A stretch of 64,000 nt of DNA from Tenacibaculum mesophilum (GTDB lineage: Bacteria > Bacteroidota > Bacteroidia > Flavobacteriales > Flavobacteriaceae): positions 2,164,001-2,228,000 of the forward strand of contig NZ_CP032544.1 of assembly GCF_003867075.1 (NCBI RefSeq), in the 5' to 3' direction. Every line of letters starts with the position of its first letter. Position 1 is the first letter of the stretch. The translations under genes were made by a program, and so were the position numbers. Of the stretch, positions 1 through 8,541 are shown piece by piece. The notes beneath the pieces are model-generated. The model searched no databases, was not told the DNA's origin, and saw only the letters and a list, made by a program, of their open reading frames with translations.

Positions 1-1314
1 TCTTACAAAGAAATTATCTCCTTTTATTTCTAATTTAGATTGTCCAATATAATAGTTACGTTGCGCAAACCTTGAAGCAGCTCCTTGAAACATATTATCT
101 CCCATTGCTATTCTTGTAGCTAATTGAATTTCTAATGATTCATCTTTAAAGGGTCTATAATGTAAAGAGGTTGAAAATTTTAAGTTTTTAGATTTGTAAT
201 CTTTAACTAATTCTCTTTCTGAATACCCTTTTCTACTAATATGTGTTCCTACAGGGAAGTTTAATGTAGAATCTTCATCTAGTGATGAAGCATCTAAATA
301 CCCTAAATATACAAGCACAGGAGTTGAGCTAGCTAAATCAGCAAAATCTTCATCTCCATACATATTTATACCATCATAATCTAAGCTTAAAGGAGCATCA
401 AAACTTCCATTAATAATTTCGTTGGTATCAATTCTTTTGTTTCTATTGTCGGTAGCATGCCATTCTTCTGCTTCAAAATAAGAGAAGTTTACTTTTGCAG
501 CGAAAGCATCACTAAACTTATAGGCCATTCGAGTACTTACATCATAAAAAGGACTGTTTCCTGCTGCTTCTTGACTGGTCATTCCTCCTTTTGCTAAAAC
601 ACTTATTCCTGTATGATTAAAAGGGTTTTTGGTATCCATTATCATAATACCATTATAAGCATTGGCACCATATAATGCTGAAGATGCTCCTGGTAGTATC
701 TCTACACTTAAAATGTCTAGTTCTGATACACCAGATAAATTACCAGCACTAGTATTTAAAGCTGGTGCTGCTGTATCCATACCATCTACTAACTGAACAA
801 ACCTTGAATTATTAAAATCAGCAAATCCTCTAGTATTTATAGATTTGTATCCATAACTAACTTCTCTAGCATCAACACCTTTTAAGTTTACCAAGGCATC
901 ATAAAATGAATTTGAGCTACTCTTTTTAATATCGGTTAACCCTAATCTTTCTATGGTAACAGGAGATTCAATAATTTTTTCTGGTGTTCTAGAAGCTGAT
1001 ATAACGACTTGGTCTAATAACAAGTTTTCTTTTAAAACAACATTTATTTTTTTCTCGAAAGAAACAATTGAAACCTCTTCTGTATTAAACCCAAAAGCAG
1101 AAATTGTTATTGTTTGAGGTAACGTATTGCTCGGTAAAAGGATTGAGAAATTTCCTTCTTCATCTGAAACAACAAATGTTTCTCCATTTGAAATTTTTGC
1201 ATTGTAAAACGGTTCTAAATATTCATCATACACAGAACCTGATATTTTTACCTGAGCATAACTTGATAGCATAGCCAAGGTAAAAACAATCATTACTAAT
1301 TGTTTTTTTAACAT
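1..1314 (-). CDS. TonB-dependent receptor, N-terminal part (cut by window edge)
   Basis: Only the first 438 codons are in the window; the frame is open to base 1 and starts at the ATG at 1314. Residues 1-20 are a signal peptide ending SSYAQ. Residues about 22-105 resemble the CarboxypepD_reg-like beta-sandwich that Bacteroidota put in front of their receptors. Residues about 115-240 resemble the plug domain (ISASRTPEKI, LVDGMDTAAP, LPGASSALYGANAYNG). What follows looks like the start of the outer-membrane beta-barrel. The family imports large or scarce ligands across the outer membrane with TonB energy; nothing here identifies the ligand. No SusD partner is seen on this side. A TonB_C-domain gene lies 18 bp upstream on the same strand, so the two are probably co-transcribed. 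Confidence 0.9.
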   Translation of the reverse strand, partial: MLKKQLVMIVFTLAMLSSYAQVKISGSVYDEYLEPFYNAKISNGETFVVSDEEGNFSILLPSNTLPQTITISAFGFNTEEVSIVSFEKKINVVLKENLLLDQVVISASRTPEKIIESPVTIERLGLTDIKKSSSNSFYDALVNLKGVDAREVSYGYKSINTRGFADFNNSRFVQLVDGMDTAAPALNTSAGNLSGVSELDILSVEILPGASSALYGANAYNGIMIMDTKNPFNHTGISVLAKGGMTSQEAAGNSPFYDVSTRMAYKFSDAFAAKVNFSYFEAEEWHATDNRNKRIDTNEIINGSFDAPLSLDYDGINMYGDEDFADLASSTPVLVYLGYLDASSLDEDSTLNFPVGTHISRKGYSERELVKDYKSKNLKFSTSLHYRPFKDESLEIQLATRIAMGDNMFQGAASRFAQRNYYIGQSKLEIKGDNFFVR

Positions 1315-1332
1315 TTTAAATTTAATTGATTT

Positions 1333-2064
1333 TTATTCTTCTAATGAAAAGTTTATTGGAAAACCATATTTTACAGGTACACGTTTTCCATTATTTTTCC
1401 CTGGTTCGAAGCGAGGTAGCATAGATACCACTCGTTTTGCTTCTTCATTAAGAATTTCTCCTCCGTCAGGGCCTAAAGTTTTAATATTTGTTACATAACC
1501 ATCTCTATCTATAACGAAACGAATCCAAACTTCTCCTTGAATTTGGTTTCTTACAGCTTCTCCTGGATAGCGAAAATGTTTATTAATGTGATTAACCATC
1601 TCTAAATTAAAACAATCAAGTCTCTCTTTTTTCTTGGTATTTTTACATTTATCAAAAGAAGGTATTTTTTCTGTATAATAAAGTTTAGTTGCTTTTGATA
1701 ACTCTTCTTTAGATAACATTTCTGTTATTCTTGTTAAATTATTTTCATACCCTGATGTTAGGTTTTTATTTTCAATATCTACAGGTTGTGTAGTTGAAAC
1801 CTCGTTAACATTTAAAGTACTAACTGAATTTATAGCTTGTGCCTTTTTTTTAAGGACTCTTTTTTTAAGATATCTTTTGCTTGCTGATATTTTAACTTTA
1901 ATTTGTCTATCTGCCTTTTTCTTTGAGTTTTTTACAGGTTCTATAGTACACTTTGTTATACTATTTACATCCATAAAAGAATCATCTGGAGATTCACACA
2001 CTTCTTTTTGAGCATAAAAACTTAAAGATGACAACAAAAAAATCACTAAAAAATACTTTCTCAT
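1333..2064 (-). CDS. Periplasmic protein with C-terminal TonB domain
   Basis: This 243-residue protein begins with a hydrophobic N-terminus (MRKYFLVIFLLSSLSFYAQ) that reads as a cleavable signal peptide, not as the uncleaved anchor of a classical TonB. A basic, low-complexity middle (residues about 45-150) leads to a TonB C-terminal domain at about 160-243, with the family pattern YPGEAVRN, GEVWIRFVIDRDGYV and PVKYGFPINF. TonB domains touch outer-membrane receptors and pass on energy from ExbB/ExbD. Without a clear anchor or proline-rich spacer this copy may instead be an accessory or receptor-specific periplasmic protein. It precedes the TonB-dependent receptor gene by 18 bp, which suggests a working pair. 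The domain call is firm; the energy-transducing role is inferred. Confidence 0.85.
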   Translation of the reverse strand: MRKYFLVIFLLSSLSFYAQKEVCESPDDSFMDVNSITKCTIEPVKNSKKKADRQIKVKISASKRYLKKRVLKKKAQAINSVSTLNVNEVSTTQPVDIENKNLTSGYENNLTRITEMLSKEELSKATKLYYTEKIPSFDKCKNTKKKERLDCFNLEMVNHINKHFRYPGEAVRNQIQGEVWIRFVIDRDGYVTNIKTLGPDGGEILNEEAKRVVSMLPRFEPGKNNGKRVPVKYGFPINFSLEE

Positions 2065-2142
2065 ATAAATAATTATATATTATTAAAATAATAAGGATTA
2101 AGAGTATTCTTACGAATTAGATATCATCGGGGGAACGGCCGG

Positions 2143-2150
2143 CAAAATTA
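2143..2150 (-). promoter_or_regulatory. Putative -7 promoter element for the TonB-domain gene
   Basis: Read on the minus strand this is TAATTTTG, matching the Bacteroidota -7 consensus TAnnTTTG, about 80 bp before the ATG at 2064. No good -33 TTTG is seen at the expected distance. An unusually GC-rich patch (2128-2142) follows it immediately, about where transcription would start. Confidence 0.45.
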
Positions 2151-2244
2151 CATGTTTTAAAAATATTATTAAGTATTTTTTTAAAAAAAATAGCTACATT
2201 TATCTTTATTTTTTTTGATATTGATTATCAGTGTTTTAGTCGTT

Positions 2245-2580
2245 TTACTTGCTCCCTAACATTAATAATTCATTACAAACTACTTCTGTTATATAACGTT
2301 TATTACCTTCTTTATCTTCAAAAGAGCGAGAAGTCAATCTACCTTCAATCATTACTTCTTTTCCTTTTTCTAGGTATTTTTCTATTATTTCTGCTGTTTT
2401 ATTCCAAGCAACAATATTATGCCATTGGGTATCGGTTATCTTTTCTCCTTGTGCATTTTTATAAGTCTCATTAGTTGCAATAGCAAATTTTGCTAGTTTC
2501 TTTCCAGAATCTAAAGTGATGATTTCTGGAGTGTTTCCTAAATTACCTATTAACTGTACTCTGTTTTTTAGTGCGTTCAT
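2245..2580 (-). CDS. ssb: Single-stranded DNA-binding protein, short form
   Basis: At 111 residues this is one OB-fold domain of the SSB family: MNALKNRVQLIGNLG at the start, then FAIATNETYKNAQGEKITDTQWHNIVAWNK and IEGRLTSRSFEDKEG spread over residues about 30-95. It ends at GSK, so the long glycine-rich linker and acidic C-terminal tip (DDDIPF type) that recruit replication partners in standard SSB are missing. The protein should bind single-stranded DNA in replication, repair or recombination. Bacteroidota often carry a short paralogue beside a full-length one; without the tip this is more likely the accessory copy. It stands alone with about 165 bp on either side. Confidence 0.9.
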   Translation of the reverse strand: MNALKNRVQLIGNLGNTPEIITLDSGKKLAKFAIATNETYKNAQGEKITDTQWHNIVAWNKTAEIIEKYLEKGKEVMIEGRLTSRSFEDKEGNKRYITEVVCNELLMLGSK

Positions 2581-2723
2581 AATATTTTTTTAATGTTAAA
2601 CAGTTAAGAATTTGCCATTCAAACGAATTGACTCTGCAAAGATGATACAGCATGCAAATTAAAAACGATTAGTAAACATTTGTTTTCGTTTGTAATTGAA
2701 TGTAATCGTTTAATTATATTTTA

Positions 2724-2731
2724 TACCTTTG
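2724..2731 (+). promoter_or_regulatory. Putative -7 promoter element for the GNAT gene
   Basis: TACCTTTG matches TAnnTTTG and sits 16 bp before the ATG at 2748, implying a very short leader. No TTTG lies 18 bp upstream, so the -33 half is weak. Confidence 0.5.
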
Positions 2732-2747
2732 AAAACAAACATTTAGC

Positions 2748-3290
2748 ATGAAATTTTATTTAGAAACCGAACGTTTAATTTTAAGAGAATTTAGAGAAAG
2801 TGAAACAGAAGGGGTTTTTGAGTTAGATTCTAATCCTGAAGTGCATAAATATTTAGGAAAGAATCCTATAACAACTTACAAACAAGCTGAAGACATTATA
2901 ACCTTTTTTGAAGAACAATATAAAGAAAGGGGTATTGGTAGGTTTGCGGCTTTTGAAAAAGCATCAGGAGAATTCATAGGATGGTCTGGATTAAAACTCA
3001 ACACGGGAGAAAAAGAAGCATTAAATGGTTTTACTAATTTTATTGATATTGGTTATCGTTTTATTCCGCGTTTTTGGGGTAAAGGTTATGCTTCCGAATC
3101 TGCTTTTGCTTGTTTAGACTTCGGTTTTAAACAAATGAATTATGATATTATTTATGGTGCAGCTGATGTAGAAAATATTGGTTCTAACAAAATTCTACAA
3201 AAAATAGGATTACAGTTTATAAACCAGTTTGGTTATAAGGGTGTAGATGTTAACTGGTACGAACTTAAAAAATCAGATTATGGAAAATAA
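2748..3290 (+). CDS. GNAT family N-acetyltransferase (RimJ/RimL type)
   Basis: This 180-residue cytoplasmic protein opens with the typical ETERLILREF of the RimJ/RimL-like GNAT group and has the acetyl-CoA-binding region near GYRFIPRFWGKGYASESAF (residues about 105-123), followed by the strand and helix around ADVENIGSNKILQKIGL. The family moves an acetyl group from acetyl-CoA to an amine, either a protein N-terminus or a small molecule. The substrate cannot be told from the sequence. Its last codons overlap the start of the next gene (ATG at 3280), so the two are probably translated together. Confidence 0.85.
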   Translation: MKFYLETERLILREFRESETEGVFELDSNPEVHKYLGKNPITTYKQAEDIITFFEEQYKERGIGRFAAFEKASGEFIGWSGLKLNTGEKEALNGFTNFIDIGYRFIPRFWGKGYASESAFACLDFGFKQMNYDIIYGAADVENIGSNKILQKIGLQFINQFGYKGVDVNWYELKKSDYGK

Positions 3291-3630
3291 AAAATGTTTA
3301 GAGTGTGGTGAGAAAGTAATTGGAAGAATTGATAAAAAATTCTGTTCCGATTACTGCCGAAACGCCTTTAATAATAAAGTTAATAAAGAAAGTAAGAACC
3401 TAATACGAAACACCAACAACCGCTTACGAAAAAACTATAAAATTCTTTCCGAATTAAATACTTCTGGTAAAACAAAAGTAACCCGTCGTAAATTATTTGA
3501 TAGAGGTTTTGACTTTAAATTTATTACATCCCTTTATACTACAAAAACAGGAAACACCTATTTTTATGTATACGACCAAGGATATTTAGAGTTGGATAAT
3601 GAAATTTATTTATTGGTAAAACAAGATTAA
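3280..3630 (+). CDS. Small zinc-ribbon protein coupled to the GNAT gene
   Basis: The start chosen is the ATG at 3280, which overlaps the GNAT stop codon; an upstream in-frame start at 3247 would add 11 residues lying wholly inside the GNAT gene. The 116-residue product begins with a four-cysteine knuckle (CLECG at 6-10, then CSDYC, FCS-like), followed by a basic, asparagine-rich stretch (KVNKESKNLIRNTNNRLRKN) and a C-terminal region with several aromatic residues (NTYFYVYDQGYLEL). The cysteines suggest zinc binding, and the basic region could touch nucleic acid. I know similar unnamed proteins in Flavobacteriia but no function. Its stop codon abuts that of the convergent CBS gene with no gap. 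Confidence 0.75.
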   Translation: MENKKCLECGEKVIGRIDKKFCSDYCRNAFNNKVNKESKNLIRNTNNRLRKNYKILSELNTSGKTKVTRRKLFDRGFDFKFITSLYTTKTGNTYFYVYDQGYLELDNEIYLLVKQD

Positions 3631-4098
3631 TTACTTCCACGTATTCCCTTTTAATTTCATGGCTGCAATAAGTACATCTTTTTGACTGATTTGTCCTGCT
3701 AGCTTACCATTTTGAACAATAGGGAAACGTCTTCTACGTGATTGTAAAAATTTATTGGCAGCATCTAAAATATTCATATTACCATCAATCGTTTCAACTT
3801 CTTTCACCATGGCTTTTCCAACGGTATTGTTCTTACCTGTTGGTGAGTTGTGATACCTGCTTTCTGATATTTGTTTTATACAATCACCTTCTGAAATAAT
3901 TCCTACCAATTCATTTTTTTCATTAACAACAGGTCCTCCCGATATTTTATGCTTAATAAGTATATCTATCGCATCTTCAATAGGTTGTTCTTCTTTAAAT
4001 GTAATTAACTTTGTGCTCATATAATCTGATACTAGCATTGGCACCTTCTCTTCTTGTGGTGTACTCGATCTCTTTCCTTGAAAACTTTTAATTGCCAT
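3631..4098 (-). CDS. Tandem CBS-domain protein
   Basis: This 155-residue soluble protein has two CBS motifs forming one Bateman module: residues about 24-78 (VSDYMSTKLITF, IKHKISGGPVVNEKNELVG) and about 90-150 (VGKAMVKEVETI, RRRRFPIVQNGKLAGQIS). Such modules bind adenosine nucleotides and act as energy or redox sensors, usually within or beside another protein. No catalytic domain is attached, so the partner is unknown. It is a single gene, convergent with the zinc-ribbon gene and divergent from the M28 peptidase gene. Confidence 0.85.
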   Translation of the reverse strand: MAIKSFQGKRSSTPQEEKVPMLVSDYMSTKLITFKEEQPIEDAIDILIKHKISGGPVVNEKNELVGIISEGDCIKQISESRYHNSPTGKNNTVGKAMVKEVETIDGNMNILDAANKFLQSRRRRFPIVQNGKLAGQISQKDVLIAAMKLKGNTWK

Positions 4099-4198
4099 AA
4101 TCTTAAAATTTGCTATTAAATATACTGATTTTTAATTGATTATGTTTTTTCTTCTTAAAAAATAAATTACTTACTTTTATAAATACTAAAGTCCTACT

Positions 4199-6499
4199 AT
4201 GAAATCATCAAGAAATTACCTGGCAGTTCTCATTATTATTTTAACCGTTTACTGGAGTTTTTACACTATACTTCCAAGTGCAACTTCTTCAAAAAAAGAA
4301 ATTAGTGCTACTGAGTTTTCAATAGATAATGCACTGTATCATTTAAAAAACATCTCTCAAAAACCGCATCATACAGGTTCTGAAGAACACAAAAATGTAC
4401 AAAATTATCTAGTTCAAGAGTTACAAAAACTGAATTTAGAGCCTGAAATTCAATATCAAACTGCTATTAATAAAAAATGGAGGGCAGCAACTACTACAGA
4501 AAATATTATTGCTAAAATTAAAGGAACTGAGAACGGCAAAGCTTTATTACTTTTAACTCATTACGACTCTAATCCACACTCCTCTTTAGGTGCAAGTGAC
4601 GCTGGCTCTGGTGTCGTAACTATTTTAGAAGGTATAAGAGCTTACCTAGCCGCAAATAAGACGCCTAAAAACGATATTATTATACTTTTTTCGGATGCTG
4701 AAGAATTAGGACTTTTAGGAGCACAAGCTTTTGTTGAAAATCATCCTTGGGCAAAAGATGTTGGGTTAGTGCTAAATTTTGAAGCTCGTGGTAGCGGTGG
4801 TTCTAGTTATATGTTGATGGAAACTAATGGGAAAAACAAAACGTTATTAACTGAATTTTTAAATGCAAATCCAAATTATCCAGCTGCCAACTCTTTAATG
4901 TATGATGTATATAAAAAGCTTCCTAACGATACCGATTTAACTGTTTTTAGAGAAAAAGGGAATATTAACGGGTTTAATTTTGCTTTTATTGATGATCATT
5001 TTGACTATCACACCGAACAAGATTCCTACGAAAGATTAAATAGAGAAACACTCTTACATCAAGCAGATTATTTTACCACTTCGTTAAACTATTTTGCAAA
5101 TGCTGATTTAACGAACTTAAACAGTGACACTGATTACATTTATGTAAACTTTCCTTTTACTAAGTTACTAACGTACCCGTTTTCTTGGGTGCTGCCAATG
5201 CTAATCATTGCCTTTTTGTTATTTATAGTGCTGGTTGTGGTAGGTATATACAAGAAGAAGATGACTGTAATAGGTCTTTTAAAAGGTTTTATTCCTTATA
5301 TACTATCTTTAGTATTGTGCATCGCTATTTCATACGGACTGTGGCAATTATTGTTGATTATCCATCCACAATATACCGATATGCTGCATGGTTTTACCTA
5401 TAACGGATATCAATACATTATTGCTTTTGTTCTTTTAAATCTTTGGATTCTTTTTAAAGTATATAATAAGCTAAAAGAAGCCAAAGCCATCGATTTACTA
5501 ATCGCTCCCATAACTTTTGGATTAGTTATAAATGTTATAATTTACATGAATTTACCAGGGGCTGGTTTCTTTATTATTCCTGTTTTCGCTTCTTTATTCA
5601 TTTTAGTAATCTTACTTTTCATGAATATTAACAAAGCATCTAGAGCTGCGTTATTTGCAATTATATCTATTCCTAGTATATATATGATTGCTCCTATGGT
5701 TCAGTTATTTCCTGTAGCGTTAGGTTTAAAAACATTATTTATTTCTGCCATACTTTTAGTGTTTCTTTTCGGATTGATGCTTCCTGTTTTTTATCAGGAA
5801 AAAACTAAAAACGGATGGCAAACATTAACTGGTTTTCTTGCGTTATTATTCTTTGGTTATGCAACATTTAATAGCGGTTTTTCAATAGAAAAGAAAAAGC
5901 CTAATAGCTTAGTTTTTATTCAAAATTCTGACTCTAACTCCTCGTATTGGGCAAGTCATAATAAAACATTAGATGGGTATACGAAACAATATTTTAACGA
6001 TGAATCTAAACAAGGTGGTGCCGATTTAATGGCTGGAAAAAGTAAATACAACACTTCTTTTAATTATTACCAAAAAGCAGAAAATAAAAACATTCGTATT
6101 TCTAACATCAAGATTCATCAAGATACCATTATTAATAGTCAACGAAATGTTTCATTCACAATTACACCTACGCGAAACATTGATAAATATGAGTTGTACA
6201 CAAATACCCAAATAGAGTTAACTAATTTTACTGTTAACGGAACTTTGTACGATAAAGGAAAAGCCTTTACGGCCGATAAAGGAACGCTATTAATTTATCA
6301 AATGGCAAATACTGATAAGGATTTGACTATTTCTTTTACAATTGATAAAAATACCCAACCTGATATTGTAATTAATGAAATATCTAATGATTTATTATCG
6401 CATCCTAAGTTTACTATACGACCTAGAAGTGAAATAATGATGCCAATGCCTTTTGTGGTTAACGATGCTATTATTTGTACTCGAAAACTTAAATTATAG
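4199..6499 (+). CDS. Membrane-anchored M28 family zinc peptidase
   Basis: The 766-residue protein has an N-terminal anchor (residues about 7-25), an M28 aminopeptidase-like domain (about 45-300) and then a membrane domain of roughly eight or nine helices (about 325-560) with a C-terminal extracytoplasmic domain. Likely zinc ligands and catalytic residues are visible: His121 (LLTHYDSNPH), Asp134 (GASDAGSG), Glu168-Glu169 (SDAEELGLLG), an acidic residue in NFEARGSGGSS near 195, and a late His in FIDDHFDYHTEQDS. The arrangement resembles the Fxna/ERMP1-like branch of M28, which trims N-terminal residues from peptides. The active site should face the periplasm. It is a single-gene unit ended by a strong two-way terminator. 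The physiological substrate is unknown. Confidence 0.9.
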   Translation: MKSSRNYLAVLIIILTVYWSFYTILPSATSSKKEISATEFSIDNALYHLKNISQKPHHTGSEEHKNVQNYLVQELQKLNLEPEIQYQTAINKKWRAATTTENIIAKIKGTENGKALLLLTHYDSNPHSSLGASDAGSGVVTILEGIRAYLAANKTPKNDIIILFSDAEELGLLGAQAFVENHPWAKDVGLVLNFEARGSGGSSYMLMETNGKNKTLLTEFLNANPNYPAANSLMYDVYKKLPNDTDLTVFREKGNINGFNFAFIDDHFDYHTEQDSYERLNRETLLHQADYFTTSLNYFANADLTNLNSDTDYIYVNFPFTKLLTYPFSWVLPMLIIAFLLFIVLVVVGIYKKKMTVIGLLKGFIPYILSLVLCIAISYGLWQLLLIIHPQYTDMLHGFTYNGYQYIIAFVLLNLWILFKVYNKLKEAKAIDLLIAPITFGLVINVIIYMNLPGAGFFIIPVFASLFILVILLFMNINKASRAALFAIISIPSIYMIAPMVQLFPVALGLKTLFISAILLVFLFGLMLPVFYQEKTKNGWQTLTGFLALLFFGYATFNSGFSIEKKKPNSLVFIQNSDSNSSYWASHNKTLDGYTKQYFNDESKQGGADLMAGKSKYNTSFNYYQKAENKNIRISNIKIHQDTIINSQRNVSFTITPTRNIDKYELYTNTQIELTNFTVNGTLYDKGKAFTADKGTLLIYQMANTDKDLTISFTIDKNTQPDIVINEISNDLLSHPKFTIRPRSEIMMPMPFVVNDAIICTRKLKL

Positions 6500-6501
6500 A
6501 A

Positions 6502-6539
6502 TATACAAAAGCTCAACTTAAAAGTTGAGCTTTTGTATA
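6502..6539. terminator. Bidirectional intrinsic terminator
   Basis: A perfect 17-bp stem (6502-6518 with 6523-6539) around a 4-base loop lies between the convergent M28 peptidase and pyruvate kinase genes. The stem ends are A/T-rich on both sides, so it can work in both directions. Confidence 0.85.
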
Positions 6540-6555
6540 ATTTTATTGCCTTTAT

Positions 6556-7983
6556 TTAGTCAATATGAGAAACACGTAATGTGTTTACCATACCTTTTGC
6601 TTTTACAGGCATTGATGATAAGTTTATCATAAAATCTCCTGTTTTTACATAGCCTTTTTCTTTAGCTATTTCGTTAATATCTTCAATAGTATCATCGGTA
6701 CTTAGTTCTCTATCGTAAAAATAGGCTCTAACCCCCCACAGAAGGTTTAACTTTCCTAAGATTCTTTTCTCAGATGAAAACGCTAATACGTGTGATTTTG
6801 GTCTCCAAGCAGAAATTTGAAAAGCAGTATATCCACTATTAGTTAAAGTCGATATTGCTGCCGCATTAATATCATCTGCCATAAGAGCTGCATGATGGCA
6901 TACAGATTTAGTTATAAATCTTTTGGTACGGATGTGAGGTGGCTCTTGCGGAACTTTTATTAAATCTGAAAATTCTACACTTCCAATAATTTCTGTCATT
7001 TTTTGAATAACTCTTATTGGGTGTTTTCCTACTGAAGTTTCCCCTGAAAGCATTACAGCATCTGCACCATCCATAATAGAGTTTGCTACATCATTTACCT
7101 CTGCTCTTGTTGGTACAGAGTTTTCAATCATGGTTTCCATCATTTGAGTAGCAATAATTACCGGAATTCTTGCTTGCTTAGCTCTACGGACTAACATTTT
7201 TTGAATTAATGGTACATCTTGCATTGGTACTTCAACTCCTAAATCACCACGCGCTACCATTAAACCGTCGCAATACGGGATTAAAGCATCTATATTTTCA
7301 ACAGCTTCAGGTTTTTCTATTTTTGCTATTACAGGAACTCTATAACGTGATTTCTGTTTAATGATATCACGCAAAATACGTAAGTCTTCAGGTGTTCGTA
7401 CAAATGAAAGAGCTATCCAATCTACTTCTTGCTCTAATGCGAAAACTACATCTTTTTTATCCTTTTCTGTTAAAGCTGGTAAAGAAATTTTAGTGTTTGG
7501 AAGATTAACTCCTTTTTTAGATTTTAATGCTCCTCCTACTATTACTTTGGTAACAACTTCATTTTCTTTATTTGTTGCTGTTACTTCAAACATCAGTTTA
7601 CCATCATCAACTAAAATCTTCTCTCCTACTTTTACATCTTTAGGAAAATGCTGATAGGTCATAAAAGCTTTCTCTTGTGTTCCTTCACATTTTTCGGTGG
7701 TAAAAGTAAACGTATCACCTGCTTTTAATTCTACTCCCTCTTGCATTACACCAACTCTAAGCTTTGGCCCTTGTAAATCTGCTAATATTGCTACGTTATA
7801 ACCTCTTTCATCATTTATTTCACGTATTTGACGTATGCGTTCTTTTACTACTTCATAATCGGCATGTGAAAAATTAATTCTAAAAACATTTACACCAGCT
7901 GCTGCCATATTGGCCAAAATTTCTTTTGTATTTGTTGCTGGTCCTAATGTTGCTACAATTTTTGTTTTCTTGTTGTGTGGCAT
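6556..7983 (-). CDS. pyk: Pyruvate kinase
   Basis: The 475-residue protein matches pyruvate kinase end to end, without the extra C-terminal domain seen in some Gram-positive forms. It turns phosphoenolpyruvate and ADP into pyruvate and ATP, the last step of glycolysis. Landmarks are TKIVATLGPAT at the start, VFRINFSHADY, ILADLQGPKLRVG, the active-site region VIAKIEKPEAVENID, the metal-binding MVARGDLGVEVP and IATQMMETMIENSVPTRAE. It is the last gene of a minus-strand run acpP-fabF-rnc-IPExxxVDY-pyk and starts 3 bp after the previous stop codon, so it is very likely in the same operon. Confidence 0.97.
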   Translation of the reverse strand: MPHNKKTKIVATLGPATNTKEILANMAAAGVNVFRINFSHADYEVVKERIRQIREINDERGYNVAILADLQGPKLRVGVMQEGVELKAGDTFTFTTEKCEGTQEKAFMTYQHFPKDVKVGEKILVDDGKLMFEVTATNKENEVVTKVIVGGALKSKKGVNLPNTKISLPALTEKDKKDVVFALEQEVDWIALSFVRTPEDLRILRDIIKQKSRYRVPVIAKIEKPEAVENIDALIPYCDGLMVARGDLGVEVPMQDVPLIQKMLVRRAKQARIPVIIATQMMETMIENSVPTRAEVNDVANSIMDGADAVMLSGETSVGKHPIRVIQKMTEIIGSVEFSDLIKVPQEPPHIRTKRFITKSVCHHAALMADDINAAAISTLTNSGYTAFQISAWRPKSHVLAFSSEKRILGKLNLLWGVRAYFYDRELSTDDTIEDINEIAKEKGYVKTGDFMINLSSMPVKAKGMVNTLRVSHID

Positions 7984-7986
7984 ATA

Positions 7987-8457
7987 TTAAAAAATTAAAA
8001 AATCTTTCGATTTTAATGAATCTACCTCTATTTCATAAGAGGTTATTATTTGAGGGATTTTTTTTATTATGTCTATAATCTTTACAATTGAGTTATGATC
8101 AAAATCTCCTTCTAGTTTTAAGAAAAAGTCAACCTTCTTCTTTTCTGGTATCAAACGTGTAATTGAATCACTTTGATTAAAAAGACTTATTGATTCTGCT
8201 TCAAGAGTTGACTTATATACATTTGCTATTAAAAACCAATCTTGATATAATTTCGTATTAGTATACTCATATATTGCATAAGATGATTGATTTCCTTTTG
8301 TAACAAAATCTAAATCATAAGTTGCTCTATTAAATTTAATTTGTAAAAATTTATTTAGTAAATACGCTAATTTATACTCACTTAGAGTTGTATGAATTCC
8401 AATTAATCTATAATTATAATTAGAAAACTCATCTATATTCACCTCGTAAATAGGCAT
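7987..8457 (-). CDS. IPExxxVDY family protein
   Basis: The 156-residue protein carries the family signature near residue 103, here IPEKKKVDF, with Phe in place of the usual Tyr. No enzymatic motif, signal peptide or membrane span is evident. The family is a Bacteroidota-specific group without a known function, and its gene regularly sits between rnc and pyk, as here: 84 bp after rnc and 3 bp before pyk. That tight linkage suggests a housekeeping role, but no mechanism can be read from the sequence. Confidence 0.85.
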   Translation of the reverse strand: MPIYEVNIDEFSNYNYRLIGIHTTLSEYKLAYLLNKFLQIKFNRATYDLDFVTKGNQSSYAIYEYTNTKLYQDWFLIANVYKSTLEAESISLFNQSDSITRLIPEKKKVDFFLKLEGDFDHNSIVKIIDIIKKIPQIITSYEIEVDSLKSKDFLIF

Positions 8458-8541
8458 AAAAACAATTATTTGCTTTTGCTAAATTAAGAAATGTATAGAA
8501 AATACTATGTAAAATTTATGAAAACGTTTATTGTTTATACG

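Noticed and set aside
5185..5403. Small open frame inside the M28 peptidase gene
   Set aside because: It is fully contained in the coding sequence of the peptidase in another frame and has no supporting start context or motif.
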